From assembly GCA_026393975.1 (NCBI GenBank), contig JAPKZD010000009.1:1-64000 (forward strand): a DNA stretch of 64,000 nucleotides, written 5' to 3'. This stretch comes from Candidatus Aminicenantota bacterium (GTDB taxonomy: Bacteria > Acidobacteriota > Aminicenantia > Aminicenantales > Saccharicenantaceae). Of this stretch, positions 33,690 to 42,557 are shown one piece after another (the first letter of the stretch is position 1; each line of letters starts with the position of its first letter). The notes beneath the pieces are model-generated. The model did not search any database. It had not been told where the DNA came from and saw only the letters and a program-made list of their open reading frames with translations. The position numbers and the translations under genes were made by a program.

Positions 33690-33714
33690 ACGGGGCCTCC
33701 CGGGATAGTGATGG

Positions 33715-33743
33715 TTGCCGGGGGGAGAAGACTTAGCTATAAT
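33715..33743 (+). promoter_or_regulatory. Promoter of the GWxTD gene
   Basis: TTGCCG (33715-33720) and a perfect TATAAT (33738-33743) are 17 bases apart. The predicted transcription start near 33750 is only about 6 bases before the GTG start at 33756, or 12 before ATG 33762. Confidence 0.6.
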
Positions 33744-33755
33744 AGTTAACTTGAT

Positions 33756-35816
33756 GTGGGCATGATAAAAAGTCGCTGTTTGCTTATTTTTTTGGCGGTC
33801 ATCATGGGCGCGGGGTCCCTGTACGCCCAGAAGGGGGATTCTGCGGGCTTGTCGCCCCGGTACAAGAGTTGGCTGGAGGAAGAAGTCGTCTACATCATAA
33901 CCCCCATAGAAAAGAAAGTCTTTCTGCAACTCAGCGCAGACCGGGAGAGGGAACTCTTTATCCAGGCCTTTTGGAAAAAGCGGGACCCCAATCCTCTCAG
34001 TGAAATCAACGAATTCAAGGAAGGACATGAAGAGAGGATTGATTACGCCAATCGTAACTTCGGCCGAATCTCGGCGCTCCCGGGCTGGAAAACCGACCGG
34101 GGACGAGTCTACATCATTCTGGGCGCTCCCCTATCAGTCCAACACTACGATAACCTTTCTTCGATTTATCCGGCAGAGGTCTGGTCGTACCAGGGGATGA
34201 GTAAATATGGTCTGCCCGATGCGTTCGATATTGTCTTTTACAAACGGCACGGAGTAAGTGATTACCGTCTCTATAGCCCTTCGGCGGACGGCCCGGAGAG
34301 CCTGGTGGCGAACTTCTCCGGATCCCAAATGGACGCAGATGCCGCATTCAAACAGATCCAATCCGAATCGCCGGATCTCGCCCTAGTCTCGCTTTCCCTT
34401 ATCCCGGGAGAATCGACCCTCGGGGTCACCAGCCTGTCCTCGGACCGGCTGCTCGCTGATATCAACTCCGCTCCTCAAAGGGCCGTCGAGGATGCCTATG
34501 CCGAGAAGTTCTTGCGCTACAAAGACATCGTCGAAGTGGAATACAGCGCGAATTATATCGGAAACGAGTCTCTTGTCGTGCTCATCAGGGACCGGACGGG
34601 GATATTCTTCGTCAATTATCTCGTTGAACTGGATCGGTTCTCCGTCAACCTTATCAACAACAAGTATTATACGAAGATCGACATTATCGGGAACGTCACG
34701 GACAAATCGGGCAAGACGATCTTCCAATATCAGAGGTCGCTCCCGGTCGAGATGGATCAGGACCAGTTCGACAAGGTGAAGGCCCAAAAATACAGTTTCC
34801 ACGACCTCTTCCCCTTGACAGGCGGTGAGTACAAGTTCAACTTGCTCGTGAAGAACGAGGCCTCCAAAGAATTCACTTCGGTCGAGAAGGAACTGAGCGT
34901 CCCCGAGGGTTTGGCCCTGACGATGGGGGACCTCGTTCTTTCCTTTAAGAGCGAAGCTGTTCCCGTCGACAAGAAAAGGGCATTCGCCGTCGACAACCTC
35001 CAGCTCTACCCGGCGCCACTCTGCGACTTCGGCCGAAACGACGATCTGACCGTTTTTCTTCAGATCTTCGGATTGAACCAGGAGACCCGCCGGGAGGGGA
35101 GCCTCAGGCTGGTCATCTTTCAGGAGGGAAAAGAACTGCGGACCTGGGAAAAACCGCTCAGCGAGCAGAAATCCCCGGATTCGTTCATGGTCACGCTCTC
35201 GACGGCCGATATTCCTCCCGGCTACTACGAAATCAGGGCCTCCGTGCTCGACAAAGGGAAAAGCGAAATTCTCGGCCGGGACGGCCACTTTATCATTTCC
35301 CCAGCCGGGACCTTGCCCCGCCCATGGGTCCATTCCGTCGTCCACAGGTCGGCGAATGACCCAGCATATCTCGCCATCATTGGCGATGAGCTTCTCAAGA
35401 AGACGGAATTCGCGGCAGCGAAAGAGCCGCTGGAGAGGGCCTACCGCTTGAACCCGGACTCTCCCCAGTTGGCCCTAAGTTTGAGCGAAGCGCTTTTCAG
35501 TCTCAAGGACTACAAGTCCGCTGAAAAAATCCTCGAGCCTTTCTCCGGGAAAGGCGTCTCCGAGGTGCTTGAGCTCCTGGGTCGGTCCTATCATGCCTCA
35601 GGAGAGTTCGACAAGGCCATCCTCTGCCTCACGGGCTACATCTCTCACTTCGGCCCGACTTATCCCGTTCTGACGGTCCTTGGGGATTGTTATTACAAAC
35701 TGGGAAATCGAGACGAAGCCATACGGGCCTGGGAAAGGTCCCTGGAAATGAATCCTGACCAGGGAGACCTGAAAAGGCTTCTGGAGTCGGTCAAGAAAGA
35801 CAAAATCCGCTCATAA
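33756..35816 (+). CDS. GWxTD-domain protein with C-terminal TPR
   Basis: The protein has 686 residues with a signal peptide (about 1-24). The GWxTD domain covers about 35-180: WLEEEVVYIITPIEKKVF, FWKKRDPNP, then LPGWKTDRGRVYIILG with the diagnostic GWKTD at 110-114. A middle region of beta type (about 230-520) follows, then TPR units (about 545-680). GWxTD proteins occur in Acidobacteria/Aminicenantes-like lineages; their function is not established. It starts with GTG 33756 or ATG 33762; neither has a ribosome-binding site and the promoter is unusually close. The next gene follows after 27 bases and also has TPRs, so they probably act as an envelope pair. Confidence 0.86.
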   Translation: MGMIKSRCLLIFLAVIMGAGSLYAQKGDSAGLSPRYKSWLEEEVVYIITPIEKKVFLQLSADRERELFIQAFWKKRDPNPLSEINEFKEGHEERIDYANRNFGRISALPGWKTDRGRVYIILGAPLSVQHYDNLSSIYPAEVWSYQGMSKYGLPDAFDIVFYKRHGVSDYRLYSPSADGPESLVANFSGSQMDADAAFKQIQSESPDLALVSLSLIPGESTLGVTSLSSDRLLADINSAPQRAVEDAYAEKFLRYKDIVEVEYSANYIGNESLVVLIRDRTGIFFVNYLVELDRFSVNLINNKYYTKIDIIGNVTDKSGKTIFQYQRSLPVEMDQDQFDKVKAQKYSFHDLFPLTGGEYKFNLLVKNEASKEFTSVEKELSVPEGLALTMGDLVLSFKSEAVPVDKKRAFAVDNLQLYPAPLCDFGRNDDLTVFLQIFGLNQETRREGSLRLVIFQEGKELRTWEKPLSEQKSPDSFMVTLSTADIPPGYYEIRASVLDKGKSEILGRDGHFIISPAGTLPRPWVHSVVHRSANDPAYLAIIGDELLKKTEFAAAKEPLERAYRLNPDSPQLALSLSEALFSLKDYKSAEKILEPFSGKGVSEVLELLGRSYHASGEFDKAILCLTGYISHFGPTYPVLTVLGDCYYKLGNRDEAIRAWERSLEMNPDQGDLKRLLESVKKDKIRS

Positions 35817-35843
35817 CCAAACCAGGAGATCAGGGAAGCGACC

Positions 35844-36851
35844 ATGAAAAAACAAATCATCCTGTTCGTTGCCGCCCTCATCGGCTGCAGTGTGTGGCTC
35901 TATCCCCAATTGGGGATGGGGACGGGAAGGATCCAGGGCACCGTGTACGATGAGAAGGGGCAGGCCCTGCACGGAGCTAAGGTCAAGGTTCAGAATGTAA
36001 TGTACAAAAACGCTCTGGCCGCGACGTCAGATAAGAGAGGCCACTGGTCATTGGTGGGCTTGTCGTCGGGATCCTATACGGTCCAGGTGACGCTCGAAGG
36101 ATACGAGAACAGAACGGACCAGATTGAATATAGGGAAGTTACCAAACGGGAGTTTTTCTGGGATGTCAAACTCAGCACGAAAGGCACCGTGCCGGCCGCC
36201 GCGCCGGCCGCGCCGGAAGCCAAAAATGGCGAAAGCGAAGCCCTGGCGGCGCTCCTCCAAGCCGACGCCCAGCTTTATGCCGAGAAACAATACGCAAAAG
36301 CCGTGGAGGCCTATTTGGAGCTTCTGGAGAATAACCCAAGAATCTACCCGGTCTATGTCAACATCGCCAACAGCTACCGGGAAATGCAGGATTTTGAAAA
36401 GGCCGTTGCTTCGTATCAAACATACCTTGACAAGGTCGTGGCGGACAAGGGCTCCCTTTCGGCTGAGCCCGTCACGGCGACTGTTCTGTTGAGCATGGGG
36501 GAAATCTCCCTGGACCAGGGAAATCCAGAGAAGGCCAAGGGGTACTTTAAGTTGGCCGTCGATAATTTTCCGACAAGCGAGATTCTGGCCTACAATATCG
36601 GGGAAATCTTTTTCAAAAAAGGGCAGATGGAGCAGGCCATCGAGTACCTCAAGCTGGCCACCAGGCTCAAGGACAGCTGGGCTCCCCCCTACTTGAGATT
36701 GGGTTACGCTTATCTTAACAGGGGCCAATACGACGCTGCCCTCAGCAGCCTGAAGAAGTTTCTGGAGCTTGCGCCAGACGACCTCCAGGCTCCGACGATC
36801 AAGAACCTTCTCCCCGACATCGAGAAGCTGGCTAAGAAGAACCCCGGTTAA
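35844..36851 (+). CDS. Carboxypeptidase-regulatory-like plus TPR protein
   Basis: The protein has 335 residues with a signal peptide (about 1-22). A carboxypeptidase-D-regulatory-like beta-sandwich (about 28-110; RIQGTVYDEKGQALHGAKVK) is joined by an Ala/Pro-rich linker (AAAPAAPEAKNG) to TPR units (about 130-330; KAVEAYLELLENNPRIYPVY). It is probably a periplasmic scaffold, cotranscribed with the GWxTD gene 27 bases upstream. Its stop codon overlaps that of the convergent hydrolase gene (shared TTAA at 36848-36851). Confidence 0.86.
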   Translation: MKKQIILFVAALIGCSVWLYPQLGMGTGRIQGTVYDEKGQALHGAKVKVQNVMYKNALAATSDKRGHWSLVGLSSGSYTVQVTLEGYENRTDQIEYREVTKREFFWDVKLSTKGTVPAAAPAAPEAKNGESEALAALLQADAQLYAEKQYAKAVEAYLELLENNPRIYPVYVNIANSYREMQDFEKAVASYQTYLDKVVADKGSLSAEPVTATVLLSMGEISLDQGNPEKAKGYFKLAVDNFPTSEILAYNIGEIFFKKGQMEQAIEYLKLATRLKDSWAPPYLRLGYAYLNRGQYDAALSSLKKFLELAPDDLQAPTIKNLLPDIEKLAKKNPG

Positions 36852-38413
36852 TCTTTCAGCTTGTTTTCGGCTCTCTTGAACGGCTCTTTGATTTTTTCGG
36901 CCGCGTAGGGACTCGGGGCGAATGTCAGGCCGAACTGGTCTAGGGTTTGCTCACCCGTGACCTTCATGTCGGCGACGACTCTATAAACAAAGATCGCCTC
37001 GTTCCGCCGGCCCAAGAGATCCAGAATGAAACCCTGCCAGATCAGGGCCAGGGCAGAAAAACTCTTATCGCCGGGCCCTTTGTCCAAGATCTCGTGCAGC
37101 TTCTTGAAAATGGCCAGAGCGTCTTCATATCTCGCAACATCATACAAAGCAAAGCCTATTTTCAGGAGGGCGTCTGGATCTTCGAGCTTCTCCAGCCATT
37201 CCCGAGAATACAGCCCGACAATCTTCTCGTTGGATTTCCGGCCGTACCCGGCCGAGCGCAGGACATAACTGAAGGATGCCTCCTGCTGCTTCTTCCATCC
37301 GGCGACGTATTGCTTCCAGGTCGAAACCCGCTCGGCTGAAACCTGGGGCAGGCTCTTTATAAAATCCCTCAACGCAGGAAAGAATCGTTCGGGTTCATCT
37401 TCGAAGGGACTATGCGAAGAATGCTCGAACATCATCAAGCGGGAACCCGGGTGGTTCCGATGAAGGATCTCCCGCTTGTCGGTATTCCAGGTCAGGTCCC
37501 ATTCGCCTTCCATGATCAACGTCGGGACCGGAAAGCCCTCGAACGCTCCCTGGAGGTCGATCCTGTCGGCGTCCTGGCTCATGGTCCCGTTGAAATTCGT
37601 ATCCTGCTTCCATTCGTAGAGAGCGATCTGGGCAAACCGTTCCACGGTCGGTTTGTAAAAATTCTGGCGTTTCCAGTCGCCGTTTAGAAAATTGTTATAG
37701 ACAAGGATCTCCACGAACTTTTCTTGAGGGAGTTTCTTTTCTTGGATAAGCTGGCCAAGTTCGGTTCGAATCTGCCTCTTCTTCGCCTTTTCTTCATCGG
37801 AGAAAAAATCGTACTGCCGTGAGGGCTTCATAGGGACGTGCATCCCCTCGCTCGCCCCGACCAGGATCAATCCGGACAGGCTCTCAGGATACTTCAGGGA
37901 ATAGGCCTGAGCCAGCAGTCCCCCGTACGAATGCCCGAGCACGACCCACTTTTCTATTTTCAGCGCCCGCCGGAGGTTTTCCAGGTCATCCGCCGCCTGG
38001 CCGACCGTGTACCCGCTGCCGGGGCAATACCCTGAGATCCCGCAGCCGCGCTGGTCGTAATAAATGACCCTGGCAAAGCCGTTGGCTCGGGAGAAGAAGG
38101 GATGAAAGTAGTGATGTGTGGCGCCAGGTCCGCCGTGGAGAAGAACGATCGGGACGCCTGTCCCCTCCTCTTCCACATACAATTCGCAATCGCCCAAGTT
38201 TATTCTCTGCCTCTTGAGATCGAGTTGGTCACAAAGCCGAGCGACCTGGGGAACTTCGAGATGCAGGTCTTTCTCAATATGCGTGACCCTGTCGAGAACG
38301 GTCTCTTTTTTCTCTTCCCGGCCCGTTTGAGCTCTTGCCCCATATCCCCAATAGGCCAGTGCGAAAAGCGACAAAAAGAAGATGATGATTGTTCGTTTCA
38401 TTGGTTTCTTCAT
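36848..38413 (-). CDS. Exported alpha/beta hydrolase, S33 prolyl aminopeptidase-like, with C-terminal helical domain
   Basis: The protein has 521 residues with a signal peptide (about 1-29). Peptidase S33 signatures: HGGPG at 93-97, DQRGCG at 120-125 and nucleophile GHSYGG (Ser162); the acid is probably in EGEWDLTW and His in EHSSHSPF. About 190 extra C-terminal residues contain TPR-like helices not found in ordinary proline iminopeptidases, which are about 310 residues long. It may remove N-terminal proline from peptides, or may be a more general hydrolase. There is no clear ribosome-binding site before the ATG; a second ATG lies four codons in. It converges with, and overlaps by 4 bases, the TPR gene. 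Confidence 0.82.
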   Translation of the reverse strand: MKKPMKRTIIIFFLSLFALAYWGYGARAQTGREEKKETVLDRVTHIEKDLHLEVPQVARLCDQLDLKRQRINLGDCELYVEEEGTGVPIVLLHGGPGATHHYFHPFFSRANGFARVIYYDQRGCGISGYCPGSGYTVGQAADDLENLRRALKIEKWVVLGHSYGGLLAQAYSLKYPESLSGLILVGASEGMHVPMKPSRQYDFFSDEEKAKKRQIRTELGQLIQEKKLPQEKFVEILVYNNFLNGDWKRQNFYKPTVERFAQIALYEWKQDTNFNGTMSQDADRIDLQGAFEGFPVPTLIMEGEWDLTWNTDKREILHRNHPGSRLMMFEHSSHSPFEDEPERFFPALRDFIKSLPQVSAERVSTWKQYVAGWKKQQEASFSYVLRSAGYGRKSNEKIVGLYSREWLEKLEDPDALLKIGFALYDVARYEDALAIFKKLHEILDKGPGDKSFSALALIWQGFILDLLGRRNEAIFVYRVVADMKVTGEQTLDQFGLTFAPSPYAAEKIKEPFKRAENKLKD

Positions 38414-38476
38414 TTTGGAATTGATCCGACCGAATAGTAGGGCTGCCTTCGAAATCCCGTCTCCCCTTCCCGGGAG

Positions 38477-38518
38477 AAAAAAGGGAGGGCACCGGGGCTG
38501 CGCCTTCCGGTGCCCTCC
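38477..38518 (-). terminator. Strong rho-independent terminator after TonB receptor 1
   Basis: A perfect 12-bp stem (38484-38495 with 38507-38518; GGAGGGCACCGG/CCGGTGCCCTCC) with an 11-base loop is followed, on the minus strand, by CTTTTTT. It lies 31 bases after the stop at 38550 and separates the receptor from the hydrolase gene. Confidence 0.85.
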
Positions 38519-38549
38519 AGGGATTCCTGTAGCTCAGGCAACTCTTCCC

Positions 38550-41345
38550 TTAGAACCTCCAAGTGACGTTGATTCTGGAATTTCTCGGAGAGAAGAGGCT
38601 GGAGGGTTGTCCATAAGCGGACGTGCCGTCGCTGTATACGCGCCAGGGTTGAGTGATCACTCTGTAGTAGTACTTGCCGTTAAGGGCGTTGAAGATGTCG
38701 AATTGGAACTCCAACGTGGTTGCGCGGATCTTGAAGGCTTTGCCGATCCTCACGTTCATGATCGCACTGAGAGGCGATCCATGGCTTCCTCTCTGCTCGA
38801 GCAGGATGCTGGGACTGCCAATCGAACGGTATGGCCTGGACTCCTCAGGGATATAATAGGGCGAAATCTCCGGAGCCCAGGGCTGACCCGACATCACATG
38901 GAAATCTCCGCTGAGATTGATCCCCCAAGGACCAAAATATGTCGTAATCCACTTAAACTGGTGCGCGTGCATCCACTGTCTGCCCCACTGAAGCGGATTC
39001 TGAAAATATTGGGGATCTGTATCTACGTTGTAGTCCGGGAATCCAAAAATGTCATTCGAACCAAGGCCCGGCATGTTGCTCTTGCTGTTCTGATAAACAT
39101 AAGAAAACATCATGGCCCACTTATTGGTCGGGTTCTTCCTCAGGATGAATTCGATAAAATGGTGCTGCGTTTTTTGCCAGGTGGAATTCGCAAAGAGCAG
39201 CTGATCGTCCGCGTTACTATCGGTCTGCTGCCAGAGGGTTATCGTGTCCCCAATCCACGGATCTGTCCACTCGTAGGGGACATAGGTATGCTGAGCCAGG
39301 GATTTGATCTGGTACCTGTTCATGCCCTTCTTGTAAATGTAATTCACCTCAACGGCAAAATTGTTCCCCAACTGCCTTGCGAAACCCATACTGAAGACGG
39401 TTGTTCCGTTGAGCTTGAGATTGGGATCCACCGGAACCGGTGTTCCATATGAGTAGACGCTCACCAGATTCTGAGGTTGAGTCACAAGATCCAGGCGGTC
39501 CTGTATATTCTGGGCCGTTGGGTCGAAAGATCCAGTCGGGAGCTCTAAGAGATACACAGATTTATCATCATTGCCGGGCAGGCAATAATAATAAGTCCCG
39601 GTGAGGACTTGGTTGTAGTAGATACCGAAACTCCCCCTGATAACGGTGGTCGCATCACCTTTGATGTCATAGGAGAATCCCAGCCGCGGAGAGAGGACAT
39701 TAAACTTGACCACATCGCCCGAAAAGAATCTTGCGCTGAGGGCCGGGCGTTCGTACCGCAGGCCAAGGTTCAAATACAGGTGCTTGTTGACCTTCATATT
39801 GTCTTGGATATAGGCCCGCGGAGTCTTGATGATACCGAGGTTGTTCAGACCACCGCCGGTAAAGCCTTGCCATATCGTAGTGTCGCCAGAAGGAACGCTA
39901 TAGAGATAACCGCCTCCCGAATACTCCTTCTGTTCTCCCGCCTGCGCTCTGTCGTATTCGACACCGAGCTTGAATTCGTGGTTCATGCCCAGAAATTCGT
40001 CGGCATAGTAGGACAACTGGCTGTTGATAGACCAACGCGAGGAAAAGATTTTCCGCTCGACCTGGCTTCCGCCATAGGCGGCATAGTTGCTGCCGTCAAC
40101 GTACTGGGGAATGCCGGGATTCGTCGGGTCCCAATTGATGTGGTCCTTGTACCCGGCGAATTTGACATAGATGTAAGATTTGCTGCTCAAGACCGAGTTC
40201 CAGCTGGCGTAGATCGCGTTCATCGCCAGGTTCTCGGTGAATGCCGTCGAGAGAGAGTAGAGGGGCCCCCAGAGGCCGTAGTTCTTGTGATTAGAGGGAT
40301 TGACATTCAGCATCATGGAGAACGTGTTCGCGTTGTTCATCCGGTAATCCAATTTGCCGTATGTGCGCGGCCGGTTTTGAGTCTCCCAGGTCTCGCCTGT
40401 CTTGTACTTTGTCTTCAACCCGGCAAAGCCCCCGGCGATCGAAAAAAAGAGCTTCTCCTTGATGATGGGTCCCGAGAGTATCGCCGCGACCTCAGAGTTG
40501 TAGCCCCAGTCAATTTGGTATTCATAATCGGGATGTTGGGATATATTGGTTGCATACAGGAAATTCCCTGTATAGTTTCCACTGAGAGCCCCATGAAATT
40601 CGTTGGTGCCGCTCTTAGTTACGATGTTGACCGAGGCTCCCACGAAATTCCCGTATTCCGCCGAAGCTCCGATGGAAGTAATTTGGACTTCTTCTATCGT
40701 CTCGTAGAGAGGGTTCACATAAGTCATCCCATAAGCGGGGTTGCTGACGTCGACGCTGTTGATCTTGAACGTGCTCGTCATCGACCCTCTGGCCAGATAA
40801 ACGCCCCCTCCCCCCCAGCTCACGTTTCCGGCTTCGCCATAGGCATCGTTGTCATTGATGGCTGGAGCGGCATTTACGATATCAATAAAATTCCGGCTGT
40901 TGGGGACATTCTGGACGAGGACGTTCTCAAAGTTGACCGAAATCTGGGGAGTTTTTGTCTCTACCAGGACAGTCTTGGCCACCACGGTCACTTCCTTCTG
41001 CTGTTTCGAAGGCACGATTTTGGCCTGGATGGAGGTTGCCCTTCCAGCACCCACCAGGATGCTCGAAAACCTCACAGTGTCGAATCCCTGGAGCGATATC
41101 TCGGCGGAATACGTCCCCGGATTCAGAAACACAAACCGGAAAACTCCGTTCGCATCCGAGGTTGTCGCGAGGGATTTTTGAAACAGATTTGCGCCGGTTA
41201 GAACAATCTGCGCCCCGGGCAAAGCAGCCCCTTGTTCATCGGTTACTGTGCCCGAAATTTCCCCCTTCTCCCTGACTTGGCCATAGCCAAGAACTGAGAA
41301 AATGAGAACCAAGGCAAACAAACTCAGCGTCTTTTGGTACTTCAC
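38550..41345 (-). CDS. TonB-dependent receptor with N-terminal carboxypeptidase-regulatory-like domain (1)
   Basis: The protein has 931 residues. Signal peptide about 1-22, then a carboxypeptidase-regulatory-like domain (about 25-110; KGEISGTVTDEQGAALPGAQ), a plug (about 115-230; YETIEEVQITSIGASAEYGN is the typical plug end) and a 22-stranded outer-membrane barrel ending in INVTWRF with a C-terminal Phe. It would import a large ligand, probably peptides given the neighbours. It starts with GTG 41345 after AAGGGAGG; a longer ATG frame from 41495 runs through the promoter. It is paralogous to the receptor at 45795, with which it shares length and operator. Confidence 0.92.
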   Translation of the reverse strand: MKYQKTLSLFALVLIFSVLGYGQVREKGEISGTVTDEQGAALPGAQIVLTGANLFQKSLATTSDANGVFRFVFLNPGTYSAEISLQGFDTVRFSSILVGAGRATSIQAKIVPSKQQKEVTVVAKTVLVETKTPQISVNFENVLVQNVPNSRNFIDIVNAAPAINDNDAYGEAGNVSWGGGGVYLARGSMTSTFKINSVDVSNPAYGMTYVNPLYETIEEVQITSIGASAEYGNFVGASVNIVTKSGTNEFHGALSGNYTGNFLYATNISQHPDYEYQIDWGYNSEVAAILSGPIIKEKLFFSIAGGFAGLKTKYKTGETWETQNRPRTYGKLDYRMNNANTFSMMLNVNPSNHKNYGLWGPLYSLSTAFTENLAMNAIYASWNSVLSSKSYIYVKFAGYKDHINWDPTNPGIPQYVDGSNYAAYGGSQVERKIFSSRWSINSQLSYYADEFLGMNHEFKLGVEYDRAQAGEQKEYSGGGYLYSVPSGDTTIWQGFTGGGLNNLGIIKTPRAYIQDNMKVNKHLYLNLGLRYERPALSARFFSGDVVKFNVLSPRLGFSYDIKGDATTVIRGSFGIYYNQVLTGTYYYCLPGNDDKSVYLLELPTGSFDPTAQNIQDRLDLVTQPQNLVSVYSYGTPVPVDPNLKLNGTTVFSMGFARQLGNNFAVEVNYIYKKGMNRYQIKSLAQHTYVPYEWTDPWIGDTITLWQQTDSNADDQLLFANSTWQKTQHHFIEFILRKNPTNKWAMMFSYVYQNSKSNMPGLGSNDIFGFPDYNVDTDPQYFQNPLQWGRQWMHAHQFKWITTYFGPWGINLSGDFHVMSGQPWAPEISPYYIPEESRPYRSIGSPSILLEQRGSHGSPLSAIMNVRIGKAFKIRATTLEFQFDIFNALNGKYYYRVITQPWRVYSDGTSAYGQPSSLFSPRNSRINVTWRF

Positions 41346-41438
41346 GGTGCCTCCCTTCTTAAGTTTTTTGGTCGTCTCTTTCCGGGTTCGCTCAATTTCG
41401 GCCGCTTTCCTGGAGATAGACTTTAATAAACCAAGCTT

Positions 41439-41475
41439 AGGATAACTTCTATTATTGGCCTCCGTCAATAGCCAA
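41439..41475 (-). promoter_or_regulatory. Promoter with TTGG-N13-CCAA operator (site B)
   Basis: On the minus strand TTGACG (41468-41463) precedes TATCCT (41444-41439, 18 bases) or TTATCC (17). The perfect inverted repeat TTGG-N13-CCAA (41455-41475) covers the -35 box. Confidence 0.55.
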
Positions 41476-41523
41476 TTCTCCGCTTTCCAATCCATGCCAA
41501 TTTTCAGGCCGCAAACTTTGAGG

Positions 41524-41551
41524 TTGATTTCCCCGATTCATTGCATAAAAT
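41524..41551 (+). promoter_or_regulatory. Promoter of the M29-like gene
   Basis: TTGATT (41524-41529) and TAAAAT (41546-41551) are 16 bases apart, 40 bases before the ATG at 41591. It is divergent from the TonB receptor promoter. Confidence 0.45.
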
Positions 41552-41590
41552 AGCAGCTAGCCCCTAAACCCTAAACATGGAGACATCGAC

Positions 41591-42544
41591 ATGAAACTCG
41601 AAGCAAGAATCCTTGACGCGATTCTCAACAAAGTCCTGGCGCTGAAGCCTGCGGAATCCTTCTTGGTGATCGCCGACCCCCCCAAGGTGGAACTGGCCCG
41701 CGAACTCGCCGACTTCTCCCACAAGATCACCGATCGGGTCCTGTTCAAAATCATGCCTGAACTCGAACAAAACGGCCAGGAACCCGGACCCGATATTGCG
41801 GAGCTTATGCTCGAATATGATGTCCAGTTCTATTGGACCACGAAATCGCTCTCCCATACTCGGGCGAGGAGGAATGCCATCGCTCGAGGGCACCGGGTCA
41901 TCTCCTCTCCGATGCTGACCGCCGATATCGCCAACAGGTGCATTGACATTGATTATGATGTCCTCATTGAACTTCATAAAAAAGTGCGCCCGCTCATCAT
42001 GAATTCCCGGGAGATTCGGATCACAACCGATCTCGGAACCGACATCGTGACGTCCGTTCACGATACGCACGGCCAAAGCGAGCAAATCCTTAAGGACAAA
42101 CCCGGCACCTTCGGCAACTTGCCCATGGGCGAGATCGACAGCGGGATCGTCCGCGACAAGTCAAAGGGAACGATTTTGTTCGACGGTTCTTTTCCTCAGA
42201 TAGGCCTTCTCACGAAACCGATCCGGGTTACGGTCGAGAGCGGGATTGGCCAAATCTGCCCCAATTCGGAACAGGCCCGACAACTGCAGGAGATGCTGGC
42301 AAAAGTGGGTCCTGACGCCTTCAAGCTGGCAGAGTTGGGCATCGGCACTAACCCCAATTGCAAAATCACCGGTATTGTCCTAGAGGACGAAAAAGTCCTT
42401 GGCACCGTCCATTTTGCTTTCGGGAATGACCTGAGCTACAACGGGACGAATGATGTGCCTCTCCATCTGGATGGGGTCCTAAAGAAACCGACGATCGTGG
42501 TGGATGGCTTCCTTCTCATGAAGAACGGAGAGTTACTGGTCTGA
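41591..42544 (+). CDS. M29-like (thermophilic-type) aminopeptidase
   Basis: The protein has 317 residues, no signal peptide, probably cytoplasmic. Family features lie in the C-terminal half: GNLPMGEI (Glu181), AELGIGTNP (Glu248), LEDEKVLGTVHFAFG (Glu265/267, His274) and PLHLDGVLKKPT (His292, Asp294), the clustered metal ligands of M29 aminopeptidases. It is shorter than the usual ~400 residues of M29 enzymes and belongs to the leucyl-aminopeptidase-like relatives. It would trim imported peptides. GGAGACATCGAC precedes the ATG. It converges with the M28 gene at 42558 and diverges from TonB receptor 1. Confidence 0.8.
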   Translation: MKLEARILDAILNKVLALKPAESFLVIADPPKVELARELADFSHKITDRVLFKIMPELEQNGQEPGPDIAELMLEYDVQFYWTTKSLSHTRARRNAIARGHRVISSPMLTADIANRCIDIDYDVLIELHKKVRPLIMNSREIRITTDLGTDIVTSVHDTHGQSEQILKDKPGTFGNLPMGEIDSGIVRDKSKGTILFDGSFPQIGLLTKPIRVTVESGIGQICPNSEQARQLQEMLAKVGPDAFKLAELGIGTNPNCKITGIVLEDEKVLGTVHFAFGNDLSYNGTNDVPLHLDGVLKKPTIVVDGFLLMKNGELLV

Positions 42545-42557
42545 CGTTCTCCTGTTT

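Noticed and set aside
32223-34028. Long minus-strand open frame (~600 codons)
   Set aside because: It lies antisense to the M28 paralogue and the GWxTD gene start; its composition is rich in Arg, Asp, Gly and Val as expected from the reverse of G+C-rich codons, with no domain or ribosome-binding site.
39609-41201. Long plus-strand open frame (~530 codons)
   Set aside because: It is antisense to TonB receptor 1, whose family motifs and promoter are clear; it has no recognisable motif.
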